Shown here in pieces: positions 45,173 through 54,796 of a stretch of 64,000 nucleotides of DNA. The translations under genes and the position numbers were made by a program. Source of the stretch: Lachnospiraceae bacterium (lineage in GTDB: Bacteria; Bacillota; Clostridia; Lachnospirales; Lachnospiraceae); NCBI GenBank assembly GCA_029008035.1, contig JAQXIY010000032.1, positions 1 through 64,000 on the forward strand, in the 5' to 3' direction. How positions within the stretch are numbered: position 1 is the stretch's first letter; every line of letters begins with the position of its first letter. Below the pieces are notes generated by a model. That model was not told where the DNA came from. It searched no databases and saw nothing but the letters and a program-made list of their open reading frames with translations.

Positions 45173-46624
45173 TTATTCGCCCAACAAATAACGGTACATA
45201 CCTTCGTATTGAGCCTTGGAGTTGGTCCAGGAATAGTCCTTTTGCATACCCCTCTCCACCATCTTATTCCACTCCGCTTTCTTGTTAAAGAAAACATGCT
45301 TGGAGTAGTTAACTGTGTTGAGAAGTTCATCTCCATTGTAGTTCGCAAAGGAGAATCCGTCTCCTGTATGCTCATACTCGTTATAAGGAACAACGGTATC
45401 CTTCAAACCACCTGTCTCCCGGACAATAGGCACCGTTCCGTAACGGAAGGAAATCAACTGCGTCAAACCACATGGCTCGAAGCGCGATGGCATAAGAAAT
45501 GCATCAGCGGCTGCGTATAGCTTGTGTGCCAAATCCTCAGAATAACAAATATTGGCTGAAATTTTATCCGGATACTTCCACGCATACTGGCGGAACATAT
45601 TCTCATACTGAGCCTCACCGGTTCCAATAACAACAAGCTGTGTATGGTCATCTACCAAGCGTTCAATACAATAATTCACCAAGTCAAGACCTTTTTGGTC
45701 TGTCAGACGTGAAATTAAGCCGATCATGTATTTCTTCTTGTTCACAGTTAGACCTAGCAGTTCTTGTAATTTCTCTTTGTTCACCTTCTTGTTGGTTCGG
45801 AAATTAGACTTGTCGTAATTCTTAAACAATGTTGTATCTGTGGCAGGGTCATACATATCATAATCAATACCATTTACAATACCACGCATGTCAAAATGAC
45901 GAGCTGACAGCAATCCCTCCATACCTTCACCATAGTAAACGGATTGAATCTCATTAGCGTAGGTCTCACTAACGGTAGTGATGTAATCTGCATACACAAG
46001 ACCACCCTTTAACATATTACCACACTTCTTAAACTCCAGCTTATCTGCTGTAAAGAGTTCTTGGGGCAATCCCGAAATACCCTGAATTGTCTTAATGTCC
46101 CACACACCCTGGAATTTCAGGTTATGAATGGTAATAACAGACTTCATCCCCCAGAAAAATGGATTGGCGGCAAATTCTGTCTTGAGATATACAGGAATCA
46201 ACCCTGTCTGCCAATCATGGCAATGAATGATATCCGGCTGGAATCCAATCACAGGCAGCATCGATAACACTGCCTTATCGAAGAAGGTAAACTTCTCGAT
46301 ATCATAGCGAGCATCGGAGTATGGGTAAAAGCACTCAAAATATTCCAAATTGTCAATGAAATAATATGTAATGCCCTGATACTTATACTGCATTACCCCC
46401 ACATACTTCTCACCTACATAATGCCCCAGTCCCATTTGAAAATGGCAAACATACTCAAAATTATCACGAAACTGTGGCGGAATACAGGTGTAGTCAGGGA
46501 TGACAACACGCACATCCCACTCCGCGGGGTCAAACTCCTTTGGCAAAGCCCCCACTACATCGGCCAATCCACCTGTCTTGACAAAAGGTACACACTCACT
46601 TGATGCGAAAAGAATCTTCTTCAT
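45173..46624 (-). CDS. glgA: Glycogen synthase (ADP-glucose)
   Basis: This GT5 glucosyltransferase extends alpha-1,4-glucan from ADP-glucose. The N-terminal KTGGLADVVGALPKEF signature is near residue 16, and the C-terminal PSRFEPCGLTQLISFRYGTVPIVRETGGLKDTV block is typical. The 483-residue length is normal. No other glg gene is in the window, so it is apart from the glgBCD genes. It follows yebC by 16 nt and ends at a terminator. Confidence 0.95.
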   Translation of the reverse strand: MKKILFASSECVPFVKTGGLADVVGALPKEFDPAEWDVRVVIPDYTCIPPQFRDNFEYVCHFQMGLGHYVGEKYVGVMQYKYQGITYYFIDNLEYFECFYPYSDARYDIEKFTFFDKAVLSMLPVIGFQPDIIHCHDWQTGLIPVYLKTEFAANPFFWGMKSVITIHNLKFQGVWDIKTIQGISGLPQELFTADKLEFKKCGNMLKGGLVYADYITTVSETYANEIQSVYYGEGMEGLLSARHFDMRGIVNGIDYDMYDPATDTTLFKNYDKSNFRTNKKVNKEKLQELLGLTVNKKKYMIGLISRLTDQKGLDLVNYCIERLVDDHTQLVVIGTGEAQYENMFRQYAWKYPDKISANICYSEDLAHKLYAAADAFLMPSRFEPCGLTQLISFRYGTVPIVRETGGLKDTVVPYNEYEHTGDGFSFANYNGDELLNTVNYSKHVFFNKKAEWNKMVERGMQKDYSWTNSKAQYEGMYRYLLGE

Positions 46625-46640
46625 AATAGAATCCCCCTAT

Positions 46641-47369
46641 TTATTCATCCCAGTTATGATACACTTCCTGAACGTCATCATCCTCATCTAATAAGGTTAA
46701 AATCTTGTTGATGTTGAACAAATCCTGCTCGTCCGTCAATTCAACATAGGTCTGAGGAATCATAGTAACCTGAGCATCTGCCATTGGAATATTTTCTGCC
46801 TCCAATGCCTCTCTCACAGTCGCAAAATCCTCCGGCTGAGTGAGAATCTCAAAACTGTCCTCCTCCTCTGCAAAATCTTCGGCACCTGCATCCAAAGCAA
46901 TCATCATTAAATCGTCCGCCTCCAAGTCACACTCCTCTTTGGCAATCAGAATCTGACCTTTCTTGTCGAACATATAAGAAACGCATCCCTGGGTACCGAT
47001 GCTTCCCTTTCCTTTTGTAAACGCACTGCGAACATTGGCTGCGGTACGATTTTTATTGTCCGTCAACGCATCCACAATGATAGCCGTTCCATTTGGTCCA
47101 TAACCTTCGTATGTAACGGATTCGTAGTTCACAGAACCTGCATCGCCTGCAGCCTTCTTAATGCCACGCTCAATGGTATCGTTTGGCATATTGTTAGCTT
47201 TGGCTTTTGCAATAACATCACGCAACTTACTGTTGTTCTCCGGATCCGGTCCACCTTCCTTAACAGCAACTGCAATCTCTCGTCCAATGATTGTAAAGAT
47301 TTTGCCCTTTGCAGCATCATTCTTTTCTTTCTTATGCTTAATATTGGCAAATTTTGAATGTCCTGACAT
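46641..47369 (-). CDS. yebC: YebC/PmpR-family protein
   Basis: The 242-residue protein begins [23 protein letters not shown], with the family's [16 protein letters not shown] stretch, [22 protein letters not shown], and a C-terminal three-domain profile. YebC proteins were annotated as transcription regulators, and recent work assigns a role in relieving ribosome stalling at polyproline sites. Start and ribosome site (AGAGG) are clear. Confidence 0.95.
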   Translation of the reverse strand: MSGHSKFANIKHKKEKNDAAKGKIFTIIGREIAVAVKEGGPDPENNSKLRDVIAKAKANNMPNDTIERGIKKAAGDAGSVNYESVTYEGYGPNGTAIIVDALTDNKNRTAANVRSAFTKGKGSIGTQGCVSYMFDKKGQILIAKEECDLEADDLMMIALDAGAEDFAEEEDSFEILTQPEDFATVREALEAENIPMADAQVTMIPQTYVELTDEQDLFNINKILTLLDEDDDVQEVYHNWDE

Positions 47370-47411
47370 TTGTTATTTTCCTCTTTTCTAACTGTATTCT
47401 ATATCAGTTTA

Positions 47412-48299
47412 TCATTTTTCATCTGCGCTTTCAAGATTTGTATCATGGGAGTTTTCCACGGGTTGAGGGAGACATTCCACATCTACCTGCTGTATGATTT
47501 TCCCTTCTACATCCAAAATGTGAAATCTGTAACTCTCATAATCTGCAGTAAAGGATTCCTTCTCATCGGGAATACGCCCCAAAAGGGAAATCAAAAATCC
47601 GTTGAGCGTCTCAAACTCCTCCGGGAATGTGATGCCTAGCACATCACTAGCCTCCTCTAAGGTGGTGGCTCCGGTCATGGAATAATGGTCTTGGGATAAT
47701 TGTTCAATGGAAATCTCCTCATCGTCATGCTCATCCTGAATATTGCCCACGATTTCTTCCAAAATATCCTCCATGGATATAAGGCCACTGGTTTGTCCAT
47801 ATTCGTCCACCACAATCATCATATGATTCTTTTTGGACTGCATTTTGGCAAACAAGGTGTTGAGGCTGTGAGTTTCCGGAACAAATTCCGCCGGTTGCAG
47901 TAATTCATCAAAATCTCTTAGTTTCCTGCCATAGCATGTCTGATCCAGGGCATATGCCAATGCGTCTTTTATATGTAGCACGCCAATCATATGGTCTAAA
48001 TCCTGCAGATACACAGGATATCTTGAAAAGGTGGAGGTTCTCACTACCTCCAAGGCTTCTCCCAGACTCATATCCCCATCCAGACAAACCATTTGTTTTC
48101 TATGTACCATGATATCCTTTGCATCCTTGTCTCCAAACTCAAAGATATTCTGTATCATAGTTGCCTCGCTGGCCAGAAGGACACCATGTTCATGCCCTTC
48201 ATTCACCATTGAGATAATCTCGTCTTCAATCACATCATCCAACTCTTCTTTTGATTTTGTCTTGAAAATGCTTCCAAAACGATTTGTAATACGATTCAA
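47412..48299 (-). CDS. CBS-pair/CorC_HlyC-domain protein (soluble CorC-like)
   Basis: The 295-residue protein has two CBS domains (about 70-185: MVHRKQMVCLDGDMSLGEAL, GLISMEDILEEIVGNIQDEH) and a C-terminal CorC_HlyC transporter-associated domain. The membrane CNNM/DUF21 domain of related hemolysin-type proteins is missing, so it resembles soluble CorC. Such proteins are linked to Mg/Co efflux. Start is TTG at 48299 with AAGGAG 7 nt upstream. Confidence 0.88.
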   Translation of the reverse strand: MNRITNRFGSIFKTKSKEELDDVIEDEIISMVNEGHEHGVLLASEATMIQNIFEFGDKDAKDIMVHRKQMVCLDGDMSLGEALEVVRTSTFSRYPVYLQDLDHMIGVLHIKDALAYALDQTCYGRKLRDFDELLQPAEFVPETHSLNTLFAKMQSKKNHMMIVVDEYGQTSGLISMEDILEEIVGNIQDEHDDEEISIEQLSQDHYSMTGATTLEEASDVLGITFPEEFETLNGFLISLLGRIPDEKESFTADYESYRFHILDVEGKIIQQVDVECLPQPVENSHDTNLESADEK

Positions 48300-48339
48300 T
48301 TCTCTACTCCTTTATATCCCGTATCTCTCTCTTTATTCT

Positions 48340-48687
48340 TTATGTAAGTAACTCCAAACTTATCTCCAGGGCCTTATCCACCTCAAACAAAACCTGATGA
48401 TCCAGATGGCAGATTTTTTCTTTCAACCGCTTCTTGTCAATGGTTCGAAGCTGCTCTAAAAGTACTACAGAATCCTTTACCAAGTCATACTTCTCACTGT
48501 CCAAAGAAACATGTGTAGGAAGCTTTGCTTTGTTTAACTTAGAAGTAATAGCTGCACAAATCACCGTAGGGGAATGCACATTACCCACATCATTTTGAAT
48601 AATCAAAACCGGGCGAATGCCCCCTTGCTCTGAACCAACCACCGGCCTTAAATCTGCATAATAAATGTCGCCTCGTCGAACTGTCAT
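48340..48687 (-). CDS. ndoA: MazF/NdoA-family endoribonuclease toxin
   Basis: This PemK/MazF toxin cleaves mRNA at short sites. The 115-residue protein shows [30 protein letters not shown], with the family's catalytic Arg (R-P-V) and a conserved Thr in AAITSK. The ATG at 48687 (GGAG 9 nt upstream) is chosen over the longest frame (48729). In Bacillus the gene order is alr-antitoxin-ndoA. Here only 67 nt separate alr and the toxin, with no room for an antitoxin, so it is an orphan unless the antitoxin lies elsewhere. Confidence 0.9.
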   Translation of the reverse strand: MTVRRGDIYYADLRPVVGSEQGGIRPVLIIQNDVGNVHSPTVICAAITSKLNKAKLPTHVSLDSEKYDLVKDSVVLLEQLRTIDKKRLKEKICHLDHQVLFEVDKALEISLELLT

Positions 48688-48754
48688 AATACCACTCTCC
48701 AAAATTGATTTTAAAAATAGTATTTCCACAATTTTGAAAGCTATTCACATTATA

Positions 48755-49906
48755 CTATGCAAAAAAATCTAATTTGCCTATTAATTTTTCCCTGTGATAA
48801 TAGAATCTTGGAATACGATTTCCCAAGTCACATGCCAATTCGTAGTTAAATCGTCCGGAGATTTCTCCCACTTCCTCCATGGTAATTCTCTCTTTTCCAT
48901 CCTGTCCGATTAGCACAACCAAATCCAGCAACTCAGCCTGAGGAATGTCTGTCACATCCACCATCATCTGGTCCATGCAAACCCGGCCTAAAATAGGTGC
49001 TCTTTTACCATGAATCAGCACAAAACCTTTTCCTGACATTGCTCTCGGATATCCATCTCCATATCCCACAGGTACGGTGGCCACACGCCTCTTCTCCGTG
49101 GCCTGATAGGTACCCCCATAACTAATGCAATCCCCCTCCGAAATCTCTTTGATATGAACAATATGACTATAAAGAGAAAGAGCAGGTTGTAAATCATACT
49201 TCCTCCCCACTTCCTCCGACGGACAAAGTCCATATAGGGTAATACCCGCACGTACCATATCCATGGCGCATTCCGGCAATTCCAAAATAGCCGCACTGTT
49301 GGCACAGTGATGAATAGCGAAGGTGACACCTTGTTCCTTCAAAGTATGAATCATATCCAAAAATTTTGCAAACTGACACTGTGTGTATGATTTGTCTGTC
49401 TCATCCGCTCTGGCAAAATGAGTGAAAATACCTTCCATACAAATCCCTTTCAGTTTGGCTATTTCTATAATCTCTGAAACAGCATCGGCTCCGGGCACAA
49501 ACCCAATCCTACCCATTCCCGTATCAATCTTAATATGAACATAGGCTTTTTTATCCATTTCCACAGCCATATCCGAAATCTTTTTTGCCAAATCATATCG
49601 AAAGACACAAAATCGTATTTCATGCTCAATCAATCGGGCATAGTCCTTTTCAAAAACAAATCCGAGAATCAAAATCATTTTTGTAATTCCCGCATCTCTC
49701 AATTCCATGGCCTCCTCTGCCGTGGCCACTGCGAAACCGCAAATATCACTATTCTTTTCCAGCAAATGCGCAATCTCAACAGCTCCATGACCATAGCCAT
49801 TGGTCTTAATAACCGCCATCATGGGGACGGGATTGTCCTGAAGTTTTTCCATCTCATTGATATTATGTTCAATTGCGTCCAAATCTACTTTGGCGTAGAT
49901 TCTCAT
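48755..49906 (-). CDS. alr: Alanine racemase
   Basis: This PLP enzyme makes D-alanine for peptidoglycan. The PLP lysine is in MAVIKTNGYGHG (about residue 36). The catalytic tyrosine lies in ISYGGTYQATEKRRVAT, with PVGYGDGYPRA and VCMDQMMVDVTD after it. The ATG at 49906 has GGAAG 6 nt upstream; the TTG at 49918 is an extension. Length 383 aa. It follows the nnr gene, with 14 nt between. Confidence 0.96.
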   Translation of the reverse strand: MRIYAKVDLDAIEHNINEMEKLQDNPVPMMAVIKTNGYGHGAVEIAHLLEKNSDICGFAVATAEEAMELRDAGITKMILILGFVFEKDYARLIEHEIRFCVFRYDLAKKISDMAVEMDKKAYVHIKIDTGMGRIGFVPGADAVSEIIEIAKLKGICMEGIFTHFARADETDKSYTQCQFAKFLDMIHTLKEQGVTFAIHHCANSAAILELPECAMDMVRAGITLYGLCPSEEVGRKYDLQPALSLYSHIVHIKEISEGDCISYGGTYQATEKRRVATVPVGYGDGYPRAMSGKGFVLIHGKRAPILGRVCMDQMMVDVTDIPQAELLDLVVLIGQDGKERITMEEVGEISGRFNYELACDLGNRIPRFYYHREKLIGKLDFFA

Positions 49907-49920
49907 AGATTCTTCCAATG

Positions 49921-51414
49921 TTAAAGACCTCTCTCTTTATATATCATTTTGATTCCCTTGATCAAATCAGATGCCAACATACTATGTACGCCGGTCTCTT
50001 TTACAGCCTTTTCTCCCGCAAGACCGTGAAGGTAAACCCCCAGCGGGACCCCTTCCGAGACCGATAATCCCATAGCAATCAGCGCAGCCAAAATACCTGT
50101 GAGCACATCCCCACTGCCCGCTGTAGCCATGCCTGCGGAGCCGGAAGTGTTGACATAACTAACCTCATAGGGTGCAGCCACTACTGTAGTGGCATCTTTC
50201 AACACACAAACCACCTGGTATTCCCGGGCAAACCCCTCACAAACAGACAGTCTGTGATCCTTTACATAGGAAATTGGGTTGCCTGTCAAACGTGACATTT
50301 CCCCTATGTGGGGTGTGACAATCATTTCTGTATGAGGTCCGCGCAATAACTCCGGATGCTTAGCCAGATAGTTAAGGGCATCTGCATCTGCCACCACCGG
50401 CACTGCCGCATTTTGTAATACACAGCGCACCAGAGAGCCTGCACTTGAGGACTGTCCCAAGCCCGGACCAATGGCGACTACGTCAGCCCACTGCATGAGG
50501 GAAATACACTCCTTTTCGTCAAACTTATCATAACAGACCAGAAGCGCTTCTGGAAGTCTGGATAAAATAATATCACGATTTTGTCTTGGAGTGTAAACTT
50601 TCACCAAACCGCATCCGGTGACCATAGCGCTGTGAGCCGCCAAATATGCTGCTCCTGCCATCTCTTCGCTGCCGGCAATCAAAAGAACTTTTCCCATACT
50701 GCCTTTATTGGCATCCACCGGGGCAAAGGGAAGTGTATCCAAATCCCCTTCCTCCAGCATCATATATTGAGGTTTATTCGTTCCAAAAGCACATTCCGCA
50801 ATTCCTATATCAACCAGCACTATCCTTCCGCAATACTCTCTGCCGGGATAAATGCGCTGTCCCACCTTACCAAAGGCAAATGTAATGGTACAATCTGCTT
50901 TAAAGGCACATCCCAAAACTCTGCCGTCATCTGCACAAATGCCGGATGGCATATCAACGGCAATTTTTTTTGCATTCAGTCCATTCATATAGGAAATTAT
51001 TTCTGTATATGTCCCCGTTATTTCACGAGATAATCCCACACCAAAGATGGCATCTACCACCACATGACACATTTCGATATCATGAACGTCACATGAAATA
51101 GGAATCTCATACTGTTGGCAAATATCTCGTTGAGCCCTACACTGCTCCGTCATTTTGTTCTCGTCTCCCACAAAACAGAGGATAACAGAATACCCCTTGA
51201 GATAAAGCAATCTGGCAACAGCAAAGCCATCTCCCCCGTTGTTTCCGGCACCGCATACAACACCTATGGTTTTGTTTCTCACATCCTCGTTTTCTATAAC
51301 CTCTACCACACCAAGAGCCGCCCGTTCCATCAAAACCATATCCGGCATATGAAAATGTTCTATGGTATTGTGATCTGCCTGTTTCATTTCCCGGCTGGTC
51401 AAAAGATATTTCAT
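49921..51414 (-). CDS. nnr: Bifunctional NAD(P)H-hydrate repair enzyme (epimerase + dehydratase)
   Basis: The N-terminal epimerase domain (about 1-210) has GVVCGAGNNGGDGFAVARLL and VDAIFGVGL. The C-terminal ADP-dependent dehydratase domain (about 225-497) has AIGPGLGQ, VVADADALNYLA, TPHIGEMSRL, and GSGDVLTGILAALIA. It repairs hydrated NADH and NADPH. The ATG at 51414 follows GGAAGGGG by 8 nt and gives 497 aa. Confidence 0.96.
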   Translation of the reverse strand: MKYLLTSREMKQADHNTIEHFHMPDMVLMERAALGVVEVIENEDVRNKTIGVVCGAGNNGGDGFAVARLLYLKGYSVILCFVGDENKMTEQCRAQRDICQQYEIPISCDVHDIEMCHVVVDAIFGVGLSREITGTYTEIISYMNGLNAKKIAVDMPSGICADDGRVLGCAFKADCTITFAFGKVGQRIYPGREYCGRIVLVDIGIAECAFGTNKPQYMMLEEGDLDTLPFAPVDANKGSMGKVLLIAGSEEMAGAAYLAAHSAMVTGCGLVKVYTPRQNRDIILSRLPEALLVCYDKFDEKECISLMQWADVVAIGPGLGQSSSAGSLVRCVLQNAAVPVVADADALNYLAKHPELLRGPHTEMIVTPHIGEMSRLTGNPISYVKDHRLSVCEGFAREYQVVCVLKDATTVVAAPYEVSYVNTSGSAGMATAGSGDVLTGILAALIAMGLSVSEGVPLGVYLHGLAGEKAVKETGVHSMLASDLIKGIKMIYKERGL

Positions 51415-51433
51415 GTTATCTACCCCTTCCACA

Positions 51434-51470
51434 AAAAATACAACAAAGAGTTTCGCCAGGCGAAACTCTT
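51434..51470 (-). terminator. Terminator after the coiled-coil gene
   Basis: A perfect 10-bp stem AAGAGTTTCG, loop CCTGG, CGAAACTCTT on the minus strand, then TTGTTGTATTTTTT. The stop codon of the coiled-coil gene overlaps the stem. Confidence 0.88.
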
Positions 51471-52134
51471 ACTCTTTTGATAGCTTCTTGGAATCAGAGG
51501 TATCCCCTTCCGGGCGGTCCTCTCCGGTATCCAAATCCACATCGTTATTTTTAACATCAAACAAATTGATGATATCTTTACCAAAAACATCATGCATATA
51601 GGCATAAATCTCCCGGTTATTAATCTCCCGGTTCTGCTTGCGAATAATATTCTTTTTGAGTTCGACTCGAATTTGCTTAATCCAGTCAGAAATCTCCTCA
51701 GCCTCACGATAATTTACGCGAAGTTGCTCATAGCAAAAAGTCATCGTCTCCATCATAAGAGCATCGTTATATGTAGTAATCTCCCTTGGAATATCCAGCA
51801 GAGCATCCTCATTATCGGAAATCTTCTGATTAATCTCATCAATGAGACGGCGATCCTCCTCCATTTTCTTACTCTTAGCATCTTCTGAAGGGGCTTCTAT
51901 GGCATCCATATTGTCCACAATATTCTTCATCAGGTTGGATTTCAACCTTTTTAAATCTTTTAATTCCTGAGTGAGTCTTCCCTGGCGAGCCAAGGTATCA
52001 GACAACTGTTCCTCCAGCTCTTTCACTTTGTCCGGCTTACCTTGTAACGCAAAAAGCCGATGCCACTTCTGGTCCAATACAAGAACGGGAATTTTAACTT
52101 TTTTTAATGCCTCTGTAAAAGCCTTCTTTTCCAA
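51469..52134 (-). CDS. Conserved coiled-coil protein between rex and nnr (unknown)
   Basis: I do not recognise this 221-residue protein. A short N-terminal part has a VLVLDQKWHRLF strand. A helical coiled-coil region runs about 36-115 (KVKELEEQLSDTLARQG, LKRLKSNLMKNIVDNM, KKMEEDRRLIDEINQK). A helical middle (residues 120-180) includes EITTYNDALMMETMTFCYEQL, and the tail is acidic. It has no signal peptide or membrane helix. TTG start with AAGGTGAT upstream. It is likely cotranscribed with rex, since it lies 15 nt after it, and is closed by a strong terminator. Confidence 0.8.
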   Translation of the reverse strand: MEKKAFTEALKKVKIPVLVLDQKWHRLFALQGKPDKVKELEEQLSDTLARQGRLTQELKDLKRLKSNLMKNIVDNMDAIEAPSEDAKSKKMEEDRRLIDEINQKISDNEDALLDIPREITTYNDALMMETMTFCYEQLRVNYREAEEISDWIKQIRVELKKNIIRKQNREINNREIYAYMHDVFGKDIINLFDVKNNDVDLDTGEDRPEGDTSDSKKLSKE

Positions 52135-52149
52135 AAAATCACCTTCAAA

Positions 52150-52782
52150 TTAATTGTCATTGCCGTTGGCAATACTATAGGAAAGTCGCATAAGGCTATC
52201 AGACAAATGAACATTTTCCACAATCATATTGTCCACATTATCCAAGTCCACATGGGCGAAATTCCAGATTGCGTGAACACCTAAAGAAGCTAACATAACT
52301 GCCGTGGTTTCAGCGTTTTCCTTGGGAATGGTGAGCGCTGCAATGTCGATTCGGTTCTCCTTGGCAAATTCCGGAAGTTCCTCCAGCATTTTCACCGGAA
52401 TTCCGCGAATCTCCTTGCCTTCCAATGCCGGATTCACATCAAACAATCCCACGATACGAAATCCGAACTTTTCAAAATTCATGTAATTGGCAATGGCCTG
52501 TCCAAGATTACCAACACCGATGACAATCACGTTATGTGTGGTATTCAAGCCTAAAATGTTGCCAATTTCATCATGTAAATACTGCACATTATATCCATAT
52601 CCCTGTTGGCCGAAGCCGCCAAAATTATTTAAATCTTGTCTAATCTGTGACGCTGTCACGTGCATCCTGGCACTGAGTTCGTTGGAGGAAATACGCTCAA
52701 CCCCCGCCTCTAACAATTCGTTCAAATAACGATAATATCTAGGCATTCTTCGAATCACTGCCTGGGAAATCTCTTTTTCCAA
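52150..52782 (-). CDS. rex: Redox-sensing repressor Rex
   Basis: Rex represses fermentation and respiration genes until NADH/NAD rises. The N-terminal winged helix (MPRYYRYLNELL, RISSNELSARMHVTASQIRQDLNNFG) and the Rossmann fold with VIGVGNLGQAIANYMNF are clear, 210 aa. The start is TTG at 52782 (AGGGG 9 nt upstream). A consensus promoter lies directly before it. No Rex-box (TTGTGA-N6-TCACAA) was seen in this upstream region. Confidence 0.95.
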   Translation of the reverse strand: MEKEISQAVIRRMPRYYRYLNELLEAGVERISSNELSARMHVTASQIRQDLNNFGGFGQQGYGYNVQYLHDEIGNILGLNTTHNVIVIGVGNLGQAIANYMNFEKFGFRIVGLFDVNPALEGKEIRGIPVKMLEELPEFAKENRIDIAALTIPKENAETTAVMLASLGVHAIWNFAHVDLDNVDNMIVENVHLSDSLMRLSYSIANGNDN

Positions 52783-52822
52783 AACAATATACCCCTTTCA
52801 TTGGCGATACCTGCCTAAAAAA

Positions 52823-52851
52823 ATTATAGTAATTTCCCGGAAGGTTGTCAA
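52823..52851 (-). promoter_or_regulatory. Promoter of rex
   Basis: Near-perfect sigma-A promoter: -35 TTGACA (52851-52846), 17-nt spacer, -10 TATAAT (52828-52823), 40 nt before the TTG start. It begins just after the ABC-F stop. Confidence 0.85.
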
Positions 52852-52855
52852 TGTG

Positions 52856-54787
52856 TCAAAAATTTAACAACTCATTTTCAGAGAGAGTTTCCCATTGTAA
52901 GTACAGGTCTTCCAGTTGCTCTTTCAACCCCTGTTGCTCTCCTGTAATCTCATTTAACTTAGCCGAATTGGTTGCCACGGCAGGGTCTTCCAGCCTGGCA
53001 TCCAATTCAGCAAGTTTTCCCTCAATCTTTCCTATCTCTTGCTCAACCTTTTGTAATTGGTTTTCTATCTTACGCTTTTCGCTCTGGAGTTTCTTTTGTT
53101 GCTGCCAGTCCATCTTTCCTTGGGAATCATCTTTTGCTTGATTCTCGCCGACAGCTTCGCTCAGAGATTCTATCTCTTTTGATGTGTATTTTTTTTCTAT
53201 ATAATAGTCATAGTTTCCAAGATAGTTTTCAAACTGCTGACCATTTAACTCCAAAACTCGATGTGCTGTTTTATTGATAAAATATCTGTCATGGGACACA
53301 TACAACAATGTGCCGGAATAATGATTCAAGGCATTTTCTAAAATTTCCTTTGATTCCATATCCAGATGATTGGTGGGCTCATCCAATATGAGGAAATTGG
53401 CCCCCGACAGCATCAGCTTTGCCAGAGAAATACGTCCACGCTCTCCACCACTCAAATCACCGATTTTCTTATAGCAGTCATCCCCCATAAACATAAACGC
53501 CGCCAAGACATTACGAATCTTGGTCTGGTTAAGATTCGGATACGCATCACTCATCTCTTCAAATAAAGTCTTGTCATCATCCAAAACTTGCTGTTCCTGA
53601 TCATAGTAGCCAATAGTCACATGGGAACCAAGACGAATCACACCTCCATCTGCATCCTTTCTCTGGGTAATAATCTTTAACAACGTTGTCTTGCCGGTGC
53701 CGTTATCACCTATGATTGCTACATGTTCGCCTCTGGTTAGAAGAAGATTCACATCTGTGAAAAGAGCCACTCCGTCATAGGCCTTTGATACATGTATCAA
53801 TTCCAACACATCATTGCCGCTGACGGTATCCGGTTCCAAATGAAGACGCATGTTCTGATTGTCTTCCACAGGTTTCTCTATCAATTCCACCTTATCCAGG
53901 GCTTTTTGTCTGCTCTCCGCTCGTTTGATGGATTTTTCTCTGTTAAACTGTTTTAACTTGTCAATCACCTCTTGCTGATGAGCAATCATTTCCTGTTGCT
54001 TTTCATATTCCCGCAGTCTTGTAAGCAAAAACTGCTCTTTTTGCTTGGCAAAGGCTGTATAATTGCCCTTGTACATATGTGCTTTGTGGTTGGATATATC
54101 CAGTACGCCACTGACAATCCGATCCAGGAAAAATCGATCGTGTGCTACAATCACCACAGTGCCCTTATAGTTTAACAGGTAATTCTCCAACCATTGAATG
54201 GAGGAAAGGTCAAGATGATTGATTGGCTCATCCAATAGTAAAATATCCGGTTTGGTCACCAACAGTTTGCCCAAGGAAACCCGGGTTTTCTGTCCCCCCG
54301 AAAGCATATCCATGGTTTTCGCAAAATCATCCTCTGAAAACCCAAGGCCTCGCAGCACGCCATTCACCTCAGATTCGTAAGAATTACCTCCCAGATGATT
54401 AAACTTGTCGTTGAGCTGATGATAGCGCTGAAGCAGTTGTTCCAATTCCTGGTCTCCGATGCGTTTCATCTCTTCTTCCATGTCATGAAGTTCCTGCTCC
54501 ATCCGGATAATCTCTTCACAGGAAGAACGGACAATCTCATAAATGGTTCCATCCGTCTCTGCCCCTTGATATTGGGCTAAATAACCAACAGTGGTGCCTT
54601 TTGCAAACACCACTGTCCCCTGATCCGCTTCCAATTCTCCGGTTATAATTTTTAGCAACGTTGATTTTCCGGCTCCGTTGCTTCCCACAATTGCAAGCTT
54701 ATCTCCCTCATTCACTTGGAAAGAAATATCTTTTAATATATCATCACTACCAAACGATTTTGATATGTTTTGGCAAGATAGTATCAT
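52856..54787 (-). CDS. ABC-F family ATPase (ribosome-associated)
   Basis: The 643-residue protein has two ABC domains without a membrane part. Walker A motifs are GSNGAGKSTLLKII and GDNGTGKTTLLKII. ABC signatures are LSGGQKTRVSLGKLL and LSGGERGRISLAKLM, with DEPINHLD and DEPTNHLD Walker B blocks. The interdomain arm and a C-terminal coiled coil (about 560-640, Uup/YdiF-like) are present. These proteins act on the ribosome, some as antibiotic protectors; the subgroup cannot be settled here. GGAGG precedes the ATG. It sits between icd and rex. Confidence 0.92.
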   Translation of the reverse strand: MILSCQNISKSFGSDDILKDISFQVNEGDKLAIVGSNGAGKSTLLKIITGELEADQGTVVFAKGTTVGYLAQYQGAETDGTIYEIVRSSCEEIIRMEQELHDMEEEMKRIGDQELEQLLQRYHQLNDKFNHLGGNSYESEVNGVLRGLGFSEDDFAKTMDMLSGGQKTRVSLGKLLVTKPDILLLDEPINHLDLSSIQWLENYLLNYKGTVVIVAHDRFFLDRIVSGVLDISNHKAHMYKGNYTAFAKQKEQFLLTRLREYEKQQEMIAHQQEVIDKLKQFNREKSIKRAESRQKALDKVELIEKPVEDNQNMRLHLEPDTVSGNDVLELIHVSKAYDGVALFTDVNLLLTRGEHVAIIGDNGTGKTTLLKIITQRKDADGGVIRLGSHVTIGYYDQEQQVLDDDKTLFEEMSDAYPNLNQTKIRNVLAAFMFMGDDCYKKIGDLSGGERGRISLAKLMLSGANFLILDEPTNHLDMESKEILENALNHYSGTLLYVSHDRYFINKTAHRVLELNGQQFENYLGNYDYYIEKKYTSKEIESLSEAVGENQAKDDSQGKMDWQQQKKLQSEKRKIENQLQKVEQEIGKIEGKLAELDARLEDPAVATNSAKLNEITGEQQGLKEQLEDLYLQWETLSENELLNF

Positions 54788-54796
54788 TGTTTCCTC

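Noticed and set aside
48688-48754. An antitoxin gene between alr and ndoA
   Set aside because: The gap is only 67 nt, with no frame of useful length.
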